64,000 bases of DNA from NCBI GenBank assembly GCA_963920765.1, contig OY987249.1, positions 12,338,817-12,402,816 of the forward strand. Direction: 5' to 3'. This DNA comes from Ulota crispa (Eukaryota; Streptophyta; Bryopsida; Orthotrichales; Orthotrichaceae). Shown piece after piece: positions 35,465 through 47,728 of this stretch. Every line of letters starts with the position of its first letter. Positions within the stretch are counted from its first letter, which is position 1. Both the position numbers and the translations under genes were made by a program. Below the pieces are notes generated by a model, which saw only the letters and a program-made list of their open reading frames with translations, was not told the DNA's origin and searched no databases.

Positions 35465-36060
35465 TGGCAACTTAACACAATATTTGTTAAATTGGGAAAA
35501 AGAGTACATTTTGGGACTTTGAGGAGATCACCTCAAGTTGAGCTTTCAATGTTTTTTGGTACACGTGGCCTCACTTGAGAGGAGGAATTTGTGAGGGAAA
35601 AAATCTTAATGGCTTAGACTAAATTTGATATAGTGGTGCTTGGTTAGAGTCAACACTTTGGGCTTGTAAAAAGTGTTGACCTTATCCAAGCATTGATCAT
35701 AAACAAACCATCCATTTGTGTTACTTTCCCTAATTGTAGGGGTAGCAAGTTTGGAGGTGCTTTCCCACCCATGTTTTTGGGACACTAACCAAACGCCTTT
35801 CTAACTAAAGAGCCAAAATGGGAATTGATGATAAGAAAACGTTGACCATATGCAAGCACTTGACCTTAACCAATCTCATAATACATGCTTTTGAGCAAAA
35901 GAGGAGTAGGGCTCTAATCTTATCCAATTGTTGCTCTTACAAAGGTTGATGCTAACCAAGTACCACTGTACCTTTGAATCTAGTTTAAACTAACTTTTTG
36001 GGTTTGAGGTGAAGTACAAAATGGTACCTCCGTTTATCCCAATTTAACAAATATTGTGTT
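35465..36060. mobile_element. TIR MITE, family M3, with a nested insert
   Basis: The outer ends are TTTGTTAAATTGGGAAAAAG and TCCCAATTTAACAAATATTG. Against the copy at 53034, 35630-35970 is extra and is itself bounded by inverted ends, AGTGGTGCTTGGTTAG and CTAACCAAGTACCACT. Confidence 0.7.
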
Positions 36061-36196
36061 ATTTGTAATAGTCAATAGAGAATGGAGATTGATTGTGCGC
36101 GGTTAGCAAGCAATTATACATTATGTAAGCTATGAAGTATGTATTTTTGTGCTTTTTGCTAAACCCGGAAGAGAATCAAGTTTGGAGGGGACCAAT

Positions 36197-37072
36197 CACT
36201 ACAAGAAAACATGGTCAAATCTACAAAAAAGTTGACAAAAACTATGACCTAATCTACAATATGTTGTAGAGTAGGTCATAATTTTTGTCAACTTTTCTAC
36301 ATGAGTAGTTGCAAGAAACACTTCACAATTTTGTGTCAAACACCCTTAAAATTGGTAATACCAGTTAGGTAGTACTATGAGCTTTTGAAATAATTTTTTT
36401 TAATAAAATAAAATATGGAAAATTTGCAAAGCACTTAAAATAGCACACTTGTGAAAATTCAGACCTAAAAAATAATAATTCTAAAAGTTATGCACAAAAG
36501 TAGAGGGACAAAAATTACCAACAAAAAGACAATCTCCTTTTTTCTTTTTAGAAAATAGTAAAAAATCTCAAAAATTTAAAACAAAAAATAGCCATTTTGG
36601 TCCACTATGAGGGGCATTGATTGATGCAAATAATTTTTCAAAAATGTTTGTTTCCAAACCCTAAGGCATGTCTAATGGATGCCCACTTTATGGGAAAGTG
36701 GAGGGCATATGATTTACATTTTTCTAAAACCCCTTGGTAGATCCGTGTAATGTTCAATGATGAACAACTCCCCAAATTTGTGGCATCAAATTCCTTTTTT
36801 TGCCTCAATGCAATACTGAAAACCCACAAAACAACAAAGGTAGACATGTTATTGGAATCCATTTAAAATTAGTGAATGATTTAAAAAAAACTCAAAAAAT
36901 TAGAATAGGTAAATAACTTTAGTGTGAACCTTGCTCTAAATTTTCACGTGAAAAGAAGTTAATAAGCAAAAGATACACCCCTAAAACCACACGCTGTGTA
37001 GCAAGGGGACGGAAAGCAAGAGAGGTGTTTCTTGCAACTACCCGCATATTTGACCATGATTTTCTTGTAGTC
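36197..37072. mobile_element. CACTA-like MITE interrupted by an M6 element
   Basis: The left end is CACTACAAGAAAACATGG and the right end CCATGATTTTCTTGTAGT. The last base of the right end differs from the expected G, and no clear 3-bp duplication is seen. An M6 element (36305-37043) lies inside. The left part recurs at 10846. Confidence 0.6.
36305..37043 (+). mobile_element. TIR element, family M6 (739 bp)
   Basis: It begins GTAGTTGCAAGAAACAC and ends GTGTTTCTTGCAACTACCC. It aligns along its length with 6012-6752. Confidence 0.75.
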
Positions 37073-39086
37073 AACATGTTCATTGGCTTTACAAGGTAGC
37101 AATGGATGCAGGTTTTTTGGCAAGAGGTTGTTCTTGATGCCGTTGGCTACGCTTGTTGTAGAGTAGGCGTTCTAAGTACCAATGCTTACTGCTCTTAGTC
37201 TAAGAGCTATTTGGACTGGGATATTAGGTCTGCTCACCATCGACGTTGCATGGAGGTAAAATTGGTTGTAACGGAAGTGCTAAAGATTGTGGCTGCCTGT
37301 GTGATTTTGATCATGTTCATGAATTTCTTGTAATATGGGCTGGTATCGTGATCTTAGCAATAGTAGTCAAGAGCCCCTTGTTGTAGCCCCTTGTATAGAG
37401 ATGTTGATACTGCTTCCATGACAAACTTGCACAAGAAGACATGGTCATAAAAATTTCTTCTGCACGTAAGAGTACTTTGTGCATGTTACAGTGCAGAACA
37501 CCATATCCACATGGTACGCACAATATGACGCGTGTGCTACCATCCTGCAAGTTAGATCCATTGCAAAAAAAGTGGTAATGTAGGAGCACCCATAGACGTC
37601 AAATTAAGGGTTTTGAACATGATGACTATTAATAAACAACTAGCAAATTATACAATCTCGTTAGGAACAGAAAAAAAGTGAGTTTACACTTTTGAATGTA
37701 TTATTTGGATACTATGAAAATAAGCTGTGAATTTTTAAAGAGAAAACTGCCATTGCACCCATAACCACTTTTAAGATTTCATGTTCACATGTTGTACATC
37801 CTTATCATTACATCTATTCACTTCCAAAAAATTCTAAGATTTCAGAGGTGAAGGTTATGGGGACACTAATGCTTATGGGTGTTCCTACCTTAAGTCAAGC
37901 AAGGCAGAACAAAGGCATGTTAGATCCATAGTGTTTCCAAAGCGTTAGGAAGGAAAAAAGGGTTTTTCATTTAAGGCACCTGCTCTGTTATGGATATGCT
38001 CTGTTTTAGATATGCAAGGGTTGAGTTGCCATTCATGATTTTTGGACAAAAAAACAAGAGATATGTTACAAATAAATCCTAGAGGAGTTGATTCTCAGCA
38101 CCGCAACTATAGGTTGTTACACTACAAAGTATCTTATTATGTTGAAGAAACCTTGCAGCGCACAGCGCTAAAGCACATTTTGAAACCAAACCACCGTAGA
38201 CGTCAAGTCAACAACAGTAATGGTTCAAATAACACTTAAGCCTTAGACTTTGAATCTGTTGAAAACAAAGTTGCTAATTTTTTCGACCACTAGAATAGTG
38301 CAAAAGCAATACTTGCACGTTGCAGCCATGATTGAATGATTCCCATTTTTGCAACAAAATCAAGCGGTGTGGCATTCTACAAATAGATACCAAGATCCTC
38401 AACTGCCGTGCTTGGAAATTGCCCCCTTAACAATCCAAGGGATTGCCCTCCTTTTGAATTGGACGTTGATCCACCATCTTTTGCGCTAGACATGCTTACG
38501 CACCATCTCTCACACATAGTCAGTTGCAGGTGGCAGCCACCATGGGCCGTATGTTGCTGTCGATGCTCTTATCCTCCGGGTCACTCGTCATGATTGTAGG
38601 GCGCCGGATGCATTCGAGACTTCGGCAACCCTTCAGCCAATCTTGTTGTCAACAATTGCAGCTAGGTCAAGAAATTGCAAATCATTTATTGACAAGGTCA
38701 AATTAGGTAGCGGGAACCAAAAAACTTCAATTGATTGCTCCAAACCACCATAGCAATACTCTACAGAACTGCAGATGCAGGGCCCTGGGGACGTTTAGGG
38801 GTTATAGTTATTACATAGAGGATACCATTTCGCGTTCACTTTCGAATATCTTCACAACTATTTAATAGTGAACTTTCACTGGGAGAGATTGCTTTGGTGA
38901 CAAAAGCCGATCTCTTTTGAGATCAAATTGTTTGCTAATTTAATGGATTGGATAATGTCTTGAACAATTCGAAATGGGAGGTTTGTATGCGGCTGTTGAA
39001 GGAATGAGTGACAACCTCGACGTTTGCTACTCTAAGCATTTTCTATTCAAACCAGTGGCCAGAGACCTCAAGGAGCAAAGTCATAC
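37073..39086. other. Intergenic of mixed composition, no gene recognised
   Basis: Composition is less AT-rich than the MITEs, especially 37080-37600 and 38040-38740. Frames of 60-90 codons exist on both strands (for example 37317-37589 minus and 38042-38239 plus), but none shows a domain I recognise. It could hold decayed coding sequence. A lone TTTAGGGGTTAT end occurs at 38799-38810 without a visible partner. Confidence 0.35.
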
Positions 39087-39736
39087 TTAACCCCTAAATG
39101 CCCAAGGCCTTTTTTGAGCTTCTAGGAACTTGCTCTAAATTGAACAAAAAGCCAATATTTTGATAAGTTGTATGAATTTTTTGTAAATTGTAACCTTATA
39201 AATTCAAACTAGATATGTTAGATATCACATAGGAAAAGAAAACACAACAATATCACTTATGGATTGAAAGATTATAATGTTTAATCAAGAGGATGTTAAA
39301 ATTGCAAAAATGACTTCAAGCCTTTCAATCCTCTTTTCACATCAATTCTAAAATATTGGTCACCAAACAAATATGAGGTCAAAGGGCATACCATACATAA
39401 CTCCAGTCCATTTCCAATTTTTCAAAATCTCTTTTACAATTTTTTAAAATGAATTTTTAGTGTGAATTTTCTCCAAGATCTAGTGTATTTGAGGCTCATT
39501 TTCATGAGCTCTCAACACTAAAAAAGTCAAGATTGCAATGGACACCCTTGCACAAGATCTTGAATAGAAAATTCAAAGTCAATAGTTTTCAAAATCGGGT
39601 TCTCCACGTTAAAACTAAACTTCAAAAAGAATAATTTTGAAATACTAAATAGTAAAAATAGCAGCTTAGTTAGATTTTATAAACTTCAAATTGTTGTCGC
39701 CACCAAAATGTGGTGCCTTGGGCATTTAGGGGTTAA
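39087..39736 (-). mobile_element. TTAA element, type T2, inverted copy (650 bp)
   Basis: The ends are TTAACCCCTAAATGCCCAAG and CTTGGGCATTTAGGGGTTAA, a perfect 20-bp TIR including TTAA. It is the inverse of 8828-9480 and 50874-51523. Confidence 0.88.
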
Positions 39737-42059
39737 CCTCTAATTGCCTGCCTAAAAGTGGCCTCACATGACTTCACAAGCCCCTTTGGCACTAATTCTA
39801 ATTTTTGGCCACATTATAAACTACATATATCAAAGCATTCATGTGGTCCATGTAAGTGGAGTAATAATAAGGCAAGTCAAATGTTGTACAAGTGTCTCAA
39901 GAGTCTCAATTAGAAACACTATTTTGGGGCAAAGTGGCAAAGAGTGTCTTATAGGTTGCAGCTGGTCAATATCCTTTGCAAACTTCCTTGCATGGGCTTT
40001 ATGATTGCGAGAAATTCAATAGCTTGATTTCAAGCATGTTTTAAACCCTTGTTGTGGTTGTCCTTGTTGATTGTGTTGATCCTTGTTTTCTGTGCCATAG
40101 TAGTTTGAACTTTGAAGCCCCAAAAACACCATATTCATTAAATTGGGAAAAATAGGGGTCCCACTTTGTTTTCCCCTCAAACCCAAAAAGTTACTTTAAA
40201 ACCATATTCAAAGGTATCAAATTCAATTTGAGCCACTAAGATTTTTGCCCTTGCAAATCCCTCCTCTCAAGTGAGGGCACTTGTCAATTTGAGGTGATCA
40301 CCTCAAACTTCTTGACTCACTTCCTGAAAGTCCCAAAATGTACCATTTTTCCCAAATTAACAAATATTGCGTTCAAAACTTAACATACAAATAAGTCAAA
40401 TCTTCAAGGATTTGCATGTGCGTGCATTCACATCTAAACTTGCAACTCACAAAATTTGAGATAAATCTTTGGGGCTTATAGAATTTTGTGAAAATTAATA
40501 AATAGCAATTACTCCCTCTCTCCCAATATAAAGCTCCAAATTAGGCATAGTTCTTGTCCCACTAAAATGCTCCCTTTTGCTAATTTCAATTCCTAAAAAA
40601 ATGTTTGTCATGTCCAATGATCTCATGGGGGCAAGTTAAGCAATTAAAGAGCATTCCTCTCCTAACAAGCTTGGCCTTGCCCATATGAGGTACAATTGTT
40701 GCTACTTATCTTTAAATCATCAATAATGAGGAGCTAGCAACACGTACAAATATGGTACTTTTTGCATGGAATTTGGGTGCTCACATGGCAACATCAAAGC
40801 ATGTGATTTTGCACACACTTGGTAGATGATATATTGATTCTAGAATGCATGTGTCATTATTACAAAGCTTAAAATAATGGGGAGCCGGCAGCCTTAACAA
40901 ACTATGCACATATTTGGTACTTTTTGCATGGAGTTTGGGTGTCTAAATGACAACATGAAAACTTGAGATTTTGCAAATATTTGGTAGGTGGTATATTGAT
41001 TCTAGAATGCATTTGTCATTAGCATAATGACTAAAAATACAATTAATTCCTTGTGGAGAAGTTTTTTGGAGTTTTACAATGGGAAAGCGGGAGTGGTTCC
41101 TATCAACAAATGAGATTTTGCCATCACATGCTATTTGATCAAATGTTATATTCTCCCATCTCCCACAATCAATTACTCCCAAAATATACACAATATTTTC
41201 TAAATAAATGTTCCACTATTTTCAATGATCACCTCTTGGGGATCAACCAATTGACTAAAATACAAAGCATCAAAATTGTAGGTCTCCAAAAACCAATTTT
41301 CTTTTGGTGAAAATGGCTTGGGCGCTATCCAAACTTGCTCATTTGAGGTTAAAAGGTCTCTGCTAGAAGACACGAGTTGTAGTTGGTTATAGGGATCAGC
41401 TAAGGGAACTTTAACTAGTTCGTCACCAAGTGAATAAGTAGTGAAGTGCCTGAATTCAACACTATTTTACTCTTCATTCACTAAATATAATAGCAAAATG
41501 TAAAATTTAGGTGAGATTCTTTCACTACAACTTCTTCATGCTTTCACTGTAATTTTTTTATTTGTTTACGACTTTGTGATACTCGAGTAAACGTGCAATT
41601 AGCGTCGCAATAATTGGCTGAGATTTTGTATAACAAAATGACAGCAAGATACTGTAGAGAGTTGAATGGATAAAATTGGATGAAATTGAATGAAAATTTG
41701 TTAAGCAAATGAGAACATGGACAAGATTGGATGAATGCAGAGAACAATGATTATGCTTTACATTTCAAACCCTACACTGGAATATGTTTTAAAAGCTATT
41801 GTATATTGACTTTCAGCTTATGGAGTGCGTAACATTATTCACAAAATAAAAGGATCCAACCATTAAAAAATTTTGAGACAAGTATCCGACAATGGTCAAT
41901 TCTTTTTTGCATAGTTAATATCAATACTATGTAAACTTTTTATTATACTCACGCTTGTACATACCCTTCTTAAACTAAAGTAGTGTTTACTTTCTAGAGG
42001 GTCTCATTGTACAAAAAGACACCTCCTTTTTGCCTATGCGAATATGTTGTTTTGGCACT
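39737..42059. other. Intergenic; M3 MITE at 40121-40374 and P450-unit spacer
   Basis: 40121-40374 is an M3 MITE (CACCATATTCATTAAATTGG against CCCAAATTAACAAATATTGC). 40730-41010 holds a direct repeat of about 130 bases (TGGTACTTTTTGCATGGA; TATTGATTCTAGAATGCAT). 41902-42059 is the GT29 tail and P450 B 3' flank. No gene is recognised elsewhere. Confidence 0.5.
41908..41934 (+). pseudogene. Duplicated tail of the GT29 gene (last eight codons and stop)
   Basis: TGCATAGTTAAT and the following codons to ATGTAA match the last eight codons and stop of the GT29 gene (24775-24801). The reading is still open: C-I-V-N then three changed residues, M and stop. Sequence to its left shows no GT29 similarity, so the P450 duplication breakpoint falls inside the GT29 last exon. 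Confidence 0.65.
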
Positions 42060-42976
42060 TTAACCCCTAAAGGACCAAGCCCTTTTTATGAGTAAGAAGG
42101 TAGATTTTCTTTTTTTTTGGAAATCCAACCATAGGATCTTGCCTTAGACTAGAAGAGGTATTTGCATATGGGAAAAAAATCAAGTCATTCTAAATGGAGA
42201 GGAGGGAGATAATTACATCTAAAGTTAAGGGAAAAGTTTTTATTCTTTGCAACTGTCCGTAAATTTCATAAGCCTTTGACCACTCCTACATGAAAAATTG
42301 CTCTACTCAAAGTTGTACTTTTAATTTATAGAGTAGGAGATCAACTTAGGTATATGTGGCCATGTGGGAGAATTTTCAAATCAATTGGAATTACACAACA
42401 CATGGGAAAAAAATAGTAAGTAAAAACGGGCATAGAATGAGACAAACACTAAATTGATAAGGATTTAGTTACTGAATAGAAAAATGCAAATCCTAACGGT
42501 TATAATGTTGTAACAAACAATCTACTTCTTTTGGTTTAATTATTTTTTCCAAAATATTGAAAATTGAGTAAAACAAAGGGTTTCAAGGTTTATTTTAGAG
42601 TAGAGAATCCATAATTGCTCGCAAACAAAAACTCCTCATAACTTTGATCTCATTGATTGAAATTGAATGATTCAAAGCTTCCCACATATAAAAAAAATCT
42701 AAAGAACCAATTTCAAAATTTTAATTAAAAAAACTTTGAATTTTAAAGAAGCTTTTTGGGTTGCTTGGACGGACTATCCTCCCCAAATTTTCATAGATTC
42801 TTGCATAACTTCTTTGTTGGGTTTCAAAATGAAGAAATAATTAGATGCCCACGTAGAACTTTGAGTTCCCCATCTTCCATAAAAGTTTCAAAAAATCACA
42901 CAAAGTAGTTTAGCCATAGGTACATGCCCAAAATCCCATTTGTCCCCCAAACGGACAATGGTGCTTTAGGGGTTAA
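42060..42976 (+). mobile_element. TTAA element, type T1 (917 bp), in the P450 B 3' flank
   Basis: The ends are TTAACCCCTAAAGGACCA and TGGTGCTTTAGGGGTTAA. The homologous A spacer (about 24905-24925) lacks it, so it inserted after the P450 duplication. Confidence 0.85.
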
Positions 42977-44089
42977 AGTTCTCTAGATTCTTCCTCTATT
43001 CTTTCCAATATTTCCATTATCATAATATTAGGCTATTAGCTTTAAATATATCTACTCATCATAACTTCTTCCCAACATATTTTCTTTTACAATAGTGGTC
43101 ATCCACAAAGCAGTGCAAGAATGTAATAAAAGGTGGAAGGGGTTTTAGGGTTTAAGCATAGAAAGAGCTAGCCCTGGTAGCAATGGGGTGGCAATCGAGG
43201 AATCACAGCAGCAACCAAGGGGTCTTTCTTTGGCAACATCAAGGCAGGACATGCCTCCGTAAAGTTCAACCCCTTTATCATCCAATCAAAAGCGTGTAGC
43301 AAGCTTACCACTTGAAAATGCACTATCATAGTTGCCAACCCCATGCCTACACATACTCACCGCCCAGACCCAAATAGCAAAAACTCATGATTTTGCCCTT
43401 GGAATGCCATGGCTGCTGTCGCGGCTCCCTCCATGAACCTCTCCAGCACAAACTCCAACGGTCTCTTCCAGCTTCGTTTGATGGACCACACGTTTACCAC
43501 CAGGCGCGTCTGTGTGGAGATGTCATAGCCAAAGGCCCTGGTGGCAGTCTTGTTTTGGTGAGGAGTGAGCAACGGCATTGGTGGATGCAGGCGCAACGTC
43601 TCCTTGATGATGGCTTGGATGTACTTGAGGTTGGGAATGTCAAATTCTTGCACTATGCTGTTGCAGCCCACCACGTGGTTGAGCTTGGATCTTGCATTGC
43701 TTGCCACTATTGGGTTGTGAAGCACCTCCAACATTGCCCACTTTGTTGTTTTCGTTGTTGTGCTTGTCTCTGCAGCCAACAAATCCTAGCCACAACAGAA
43801 TTCAACCCCTCATAGCAATTCAATCATCCCGTGCTTTATAAGTTATGATTTCAAAGCAACCCAATAGTCAAGGGTTTAGAACTTTAGGCCCTAGGGTTGT
43901 TGCTGCTAATCTCAACTTCAATTTGCATATTCTTCTCAATTTACTTTTACTAGTTAAGTACAGGGTAATGCTTGATTAGGAGAGTATTGCGGGAACATGG
44001 GTTGATGCGGATGGCAAAACATTGTGTTGTAACCCATTTTTCCACGTGGCGCTCTCTTTGTCAAGTATTATCAAACTTGATATATACTA

Positions 44090-45900
44090 CTAGTATGTCC
44101 AGTGTCCTATGGACACTCTGAAATTTAGGACTTGAGCTTCCAATTTCTCAACTTCAGCTCTCAATTTCAAGACTTGAGCTCTCAATTTCAAGACTTGGGC
44201 TCTTGATCCATGTTTAACCATGCTCATATCTTAAATTGCCTAACAGACTAATACATATTGATAGGCACCTATGAGTCTAACAAGACGCAAAATCATTTTA
44301 GTCTCACTTATGCAAAACACTTCCTTGCAAGAAAATAATTCTTACTTTTTGTCCGCACACTCCAATTTCAAACTTTGCTCATGCAGTAAAATATTTGTCT
44401 TGGTTGAACATCATTTTTTCTCATGCATAAAAAGTATTACTTATTTTTTACCTACACAAATTTATTACCCACATAGTAATCATTCATGCAATTTTTTTGA
44501 CTTTGTTGTTTTTTACCAAAGCAAATATTTTACACATGCCGTTTTTTACTCATGCAAATTTTAACCCATGCAACAAGTTTTTTTACCTACAAATTTCCAT
44601 TATACTGCAATTATTACAAACCAACAAACAACCCAATCTATTACATATATGCATCAAAATATTATTTATTTTTTACCTACACAAAAAATTTACCCACTTA
44701 GTAATCATTCAAGTTATTTTTTCATATTTTATATTTTTTACCCATATATTTTGTTATGCATGATATTTTTACCCAAGCAGCAGGTTACGCATGGTATTTT
44801 TACCCAGGCAGCGGATTACACATGGTACTTTTACCTAGGCAGCGGGTTTTGCATACTATTACCCTTGCTTGATCGACAAACACCTAGATCTATTATATAT
44901 ATAGACTAGTGGACCCATGCATCCTTCAAGCCCATTTCAAACACATAGCTTAAGGGTGAAGGCTCTAATCATGATTTGTTTGTTGTTTATTTTAATCATT
45001 TATTCTAATCACGCTTATTATTTTGTTTATTTTACTTGTTTCTTGCTTGCTTAATCACATGATGTTGTTGCCTATTTAAATTATTTTTGCTTATTTTAAT
45101 GGTTTTTATGACAGGTGAGGCTAATTGTTTTTTAAGGGAATTGATATGTGCACACCGCGGGTTGATATTTGCACACCCTGGGAGGTAAATTGTAGATTTC
45201 TACCATCAAAAAGCTGAAGTTGAGAATTTTGAATTCAGATTTGGAGTTAGAGACCATGGTTTTCTCTAGAATCATAAAAAAAGGTTGCAATTAAACAACA
45301 CTCAATGAAAAAACTTAGCTAGGGGAAAAAGTGTTATTTTTACATTTGTTTGTAAAAAAAGATAAGCTTTTTCATTGAGTGTTGTTCAACTACAAATTTT
45401 TTTATGGTTCCAAAGTAAACCATGGTCTCTAAGTCCAGATTTGAATTCAAAATTCTCAAATTCAGATTTTTGATGGTAGAAATCTACAATTTACCACCCA
45501 AAGGGTGTGCAAATATCAACCCCCGGTGTGCACATATCAATTCCCTTTTTTAATAGTTTTTTCAATTTGTGATAGGTGAGGCTTATTTTAATCATTTTTT
45601 TAATGTGTGACAGCTGAGATATCAATCTGAGAACTTTTTATGATTATTTTTATCACCCCCCCCCCATGGCCCCATGCATGTCCTCCCATGGCATGTGCAA
45701 TTTTATTATGGGAGCGCATGGCCCTATGCTTGCCCCTCATGGTGCATGCAACCCCCTTTGTTAATATGAAACCTGCTTTTTATCATGGATATGGACCCCC
45801 TTTTTATCATGCAATCCATACATACATATAGGCATTTTATCATGGAGCCCCAACTAATACATACATATGGACATCTTATTCTATTATATAGATAGACTGT
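44090..45900. mobile_element. Composite insertion in intron 4 of P450 B
   Basis: Intron 4 is about 2.3 kb in B but about 0.5 kb in A and C. The extra DNA has no coding frame of note. It holds 21-24-base tandem repeats (44125-44215, GAGCTCTCAATTTCAAGACT), a ~55-base block repeated at 44445 and 44665 (ACCTACACAAA..TTACCCAC), a ~28-base CAGGCAGCGG-type triplet (44770-44850), and an M4 MITE. Termini are unresolved. Confidence 0.5.
45136..45545. mobile_element. Mutator-like foldback MITE, family M4 (410 bp)
   Basis: It opens GGGAATTGATATGTGCACAC and closes GTGTGCACATATCAATTCCC, a perfect 20-bp outer TIR with arms of about 180 bases. TTTTTTAA lies on both sides. It is nested in the intron 4 insertion of P450 B. 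Confidence 0.85.
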
Positions 45901-47310
45901 ACAGCAGACTATGCAAAAAATTTAGATACCCAATTTTGTAAATGATTCCGCTCAAGACATGAATTGGAAATATCTCTTAGTGGTTTATAGAAACAAAGTA
46001 CTTCTTGACATCAACTTCACAAAGAATATGTATAACTGATTGCAAGGAAATGACAAAAGAGAGGTAGATCTGCCAAGATTGGGTTTTAAGGTTTATGGAT
46101 TTTATATCCAAATGATGCATTTGACATGTTCTTTGGTAACTCCAGATTGCGGGTTTTGATGCTGTTCTAGCAAAATATCAAGGAGTACTTTTTGCCCATT
46201 GTCTTCAAGGGGCTTCCTCCGCCGCTCCTCAAGATGTTGATCAACTATCTTTCCACAAAACCAGTCCATTTGACCTTGTAGTCCCTTAAATTTCTTGAGT
46301 AGCCCTTGAGGGTCAAACCACTCTAGAAAATTGAAAAAATCACCAAGGTAAACCACACTAAAGCTCTTTTTCATTTTATCTACAATGTCTACAAATTCCT
46401 GAGTCAACAAGGACGCAAAACAAATTGTATAAGCCTTAGCCAAAACACAGAAATCAATAGCAAGGCAAATTTCCATATTGAACCAAATTAGCTAATCAAT
46501 GATGAATGGCGTATCCCAAATTGAGATGCCCGAAATTTCTTGTGCTTCTTGCAAGTAATTTGTTAAAACACTATTTTCAATTTCCAATTTAGTTGCTTTT
46601 TACTACACTTTCAAATATGGCTGTATAATTCATTTGTCATCTTTGCAACTTTGTTAATTCTAAAGCAATATGGTAGTGCACCTTTGCACCTTTAAACATG
46701 GTTAACATTTCATTATTCATTAGGTTAGGAAAAAGTGGCATTTTGGGACTTTTGTATTTTATGTTTTTTAAAAGTATTCATTAAATATTTTTAAAGAACA
46801 TAAAAATTCAAAAGTCCTAAAATGATACTTTTTCCCAATTTAATGAATAATGTATTTGAAATGAATCTAAGATTTACCCTAGTGTTGAGGAATACAAAAT
46901 CCTTCATAGCATTACAATACAATTATGTTAATCTCATCCTTGTGAATTAGGTACCTTTATTTTGGGTTCAATGAACATCCTTACAAAAGAGTATTGTTTG
47001 TACCCTATACAAATTGGTACTGGATCCATTAGGTACATGTTAAGAAACCTTCAACTACTTCACATATTTGTAGTAGAGGCTAGACACAGCTGTACAGTAC
47101 AATTGAAAGATTAATGATCAAATATCACAAAAGACTTCTTTACAAGCTTGACAAAGTTTCTAATGTTGAATTTATAAGTATCACACTAATATAGTAAGTT
47201 GCCAATTGACCATGATAGATTTGTATAAATTCATAGTTTTATAATAGAAACCAATGATATTGTGTTATGAGATTGTTAGTGCGACTGCGATGTTAGCATA
47301 TTTCATATTA

Positions 47311-47728
47311 GGGGATTGATATGTCTACCACACCCTTTCAAGTATCGTACCACACCCCGAGGTAAATTTTAGATTTCTATCATCGAAAAGTTGAATTTGA
47401 GAATTTGAAATTCAAATTTGGACTTAGAGATTATGATTTTGTTTAGAACCATAAAAAATAGGTTGTAATAGAACAACACCCAATGAAAAAGCTTAGCTCA
47501 AGAGAAAAGTTTTACTTTTACTTTTGTTTATAAAAAAGATAAGTTTCTGATTGGGTGTTGTTCAATTATAACCTTTTTATGATTCTAAACAAAATCACGG
47601 TCTCTAAATCCAAATCTAAATTCCAAATTCTCAAATTCAATTATTTGATGATAGTAATCTAAAACTTACCCGGGGGTGTGATACAATACTTGAAAGGGTG
47701 TGGTAGACAATTAGACATATCAATCCCC
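47311..47728. mobile_element. Mutator-like foldback MITE, M4, in intron 3 of P450 B (418 bp)
   Basis: The ends are GGGGATTGATATGTCTACCA and a matching right arm ending TATCAATCCCC. Flanks are TTCATATTA on both sides, a perfect 9-bp duplication. The same site in P450 A (about 27234-27242) and P450 C is unfilled. Confidence 0.9.

Noticed and set aside
38799-38810. Isolated TTTAGGGGTTAT terminus
   Set aside because: No matching left end was found within a plausible distance, so no element is called.
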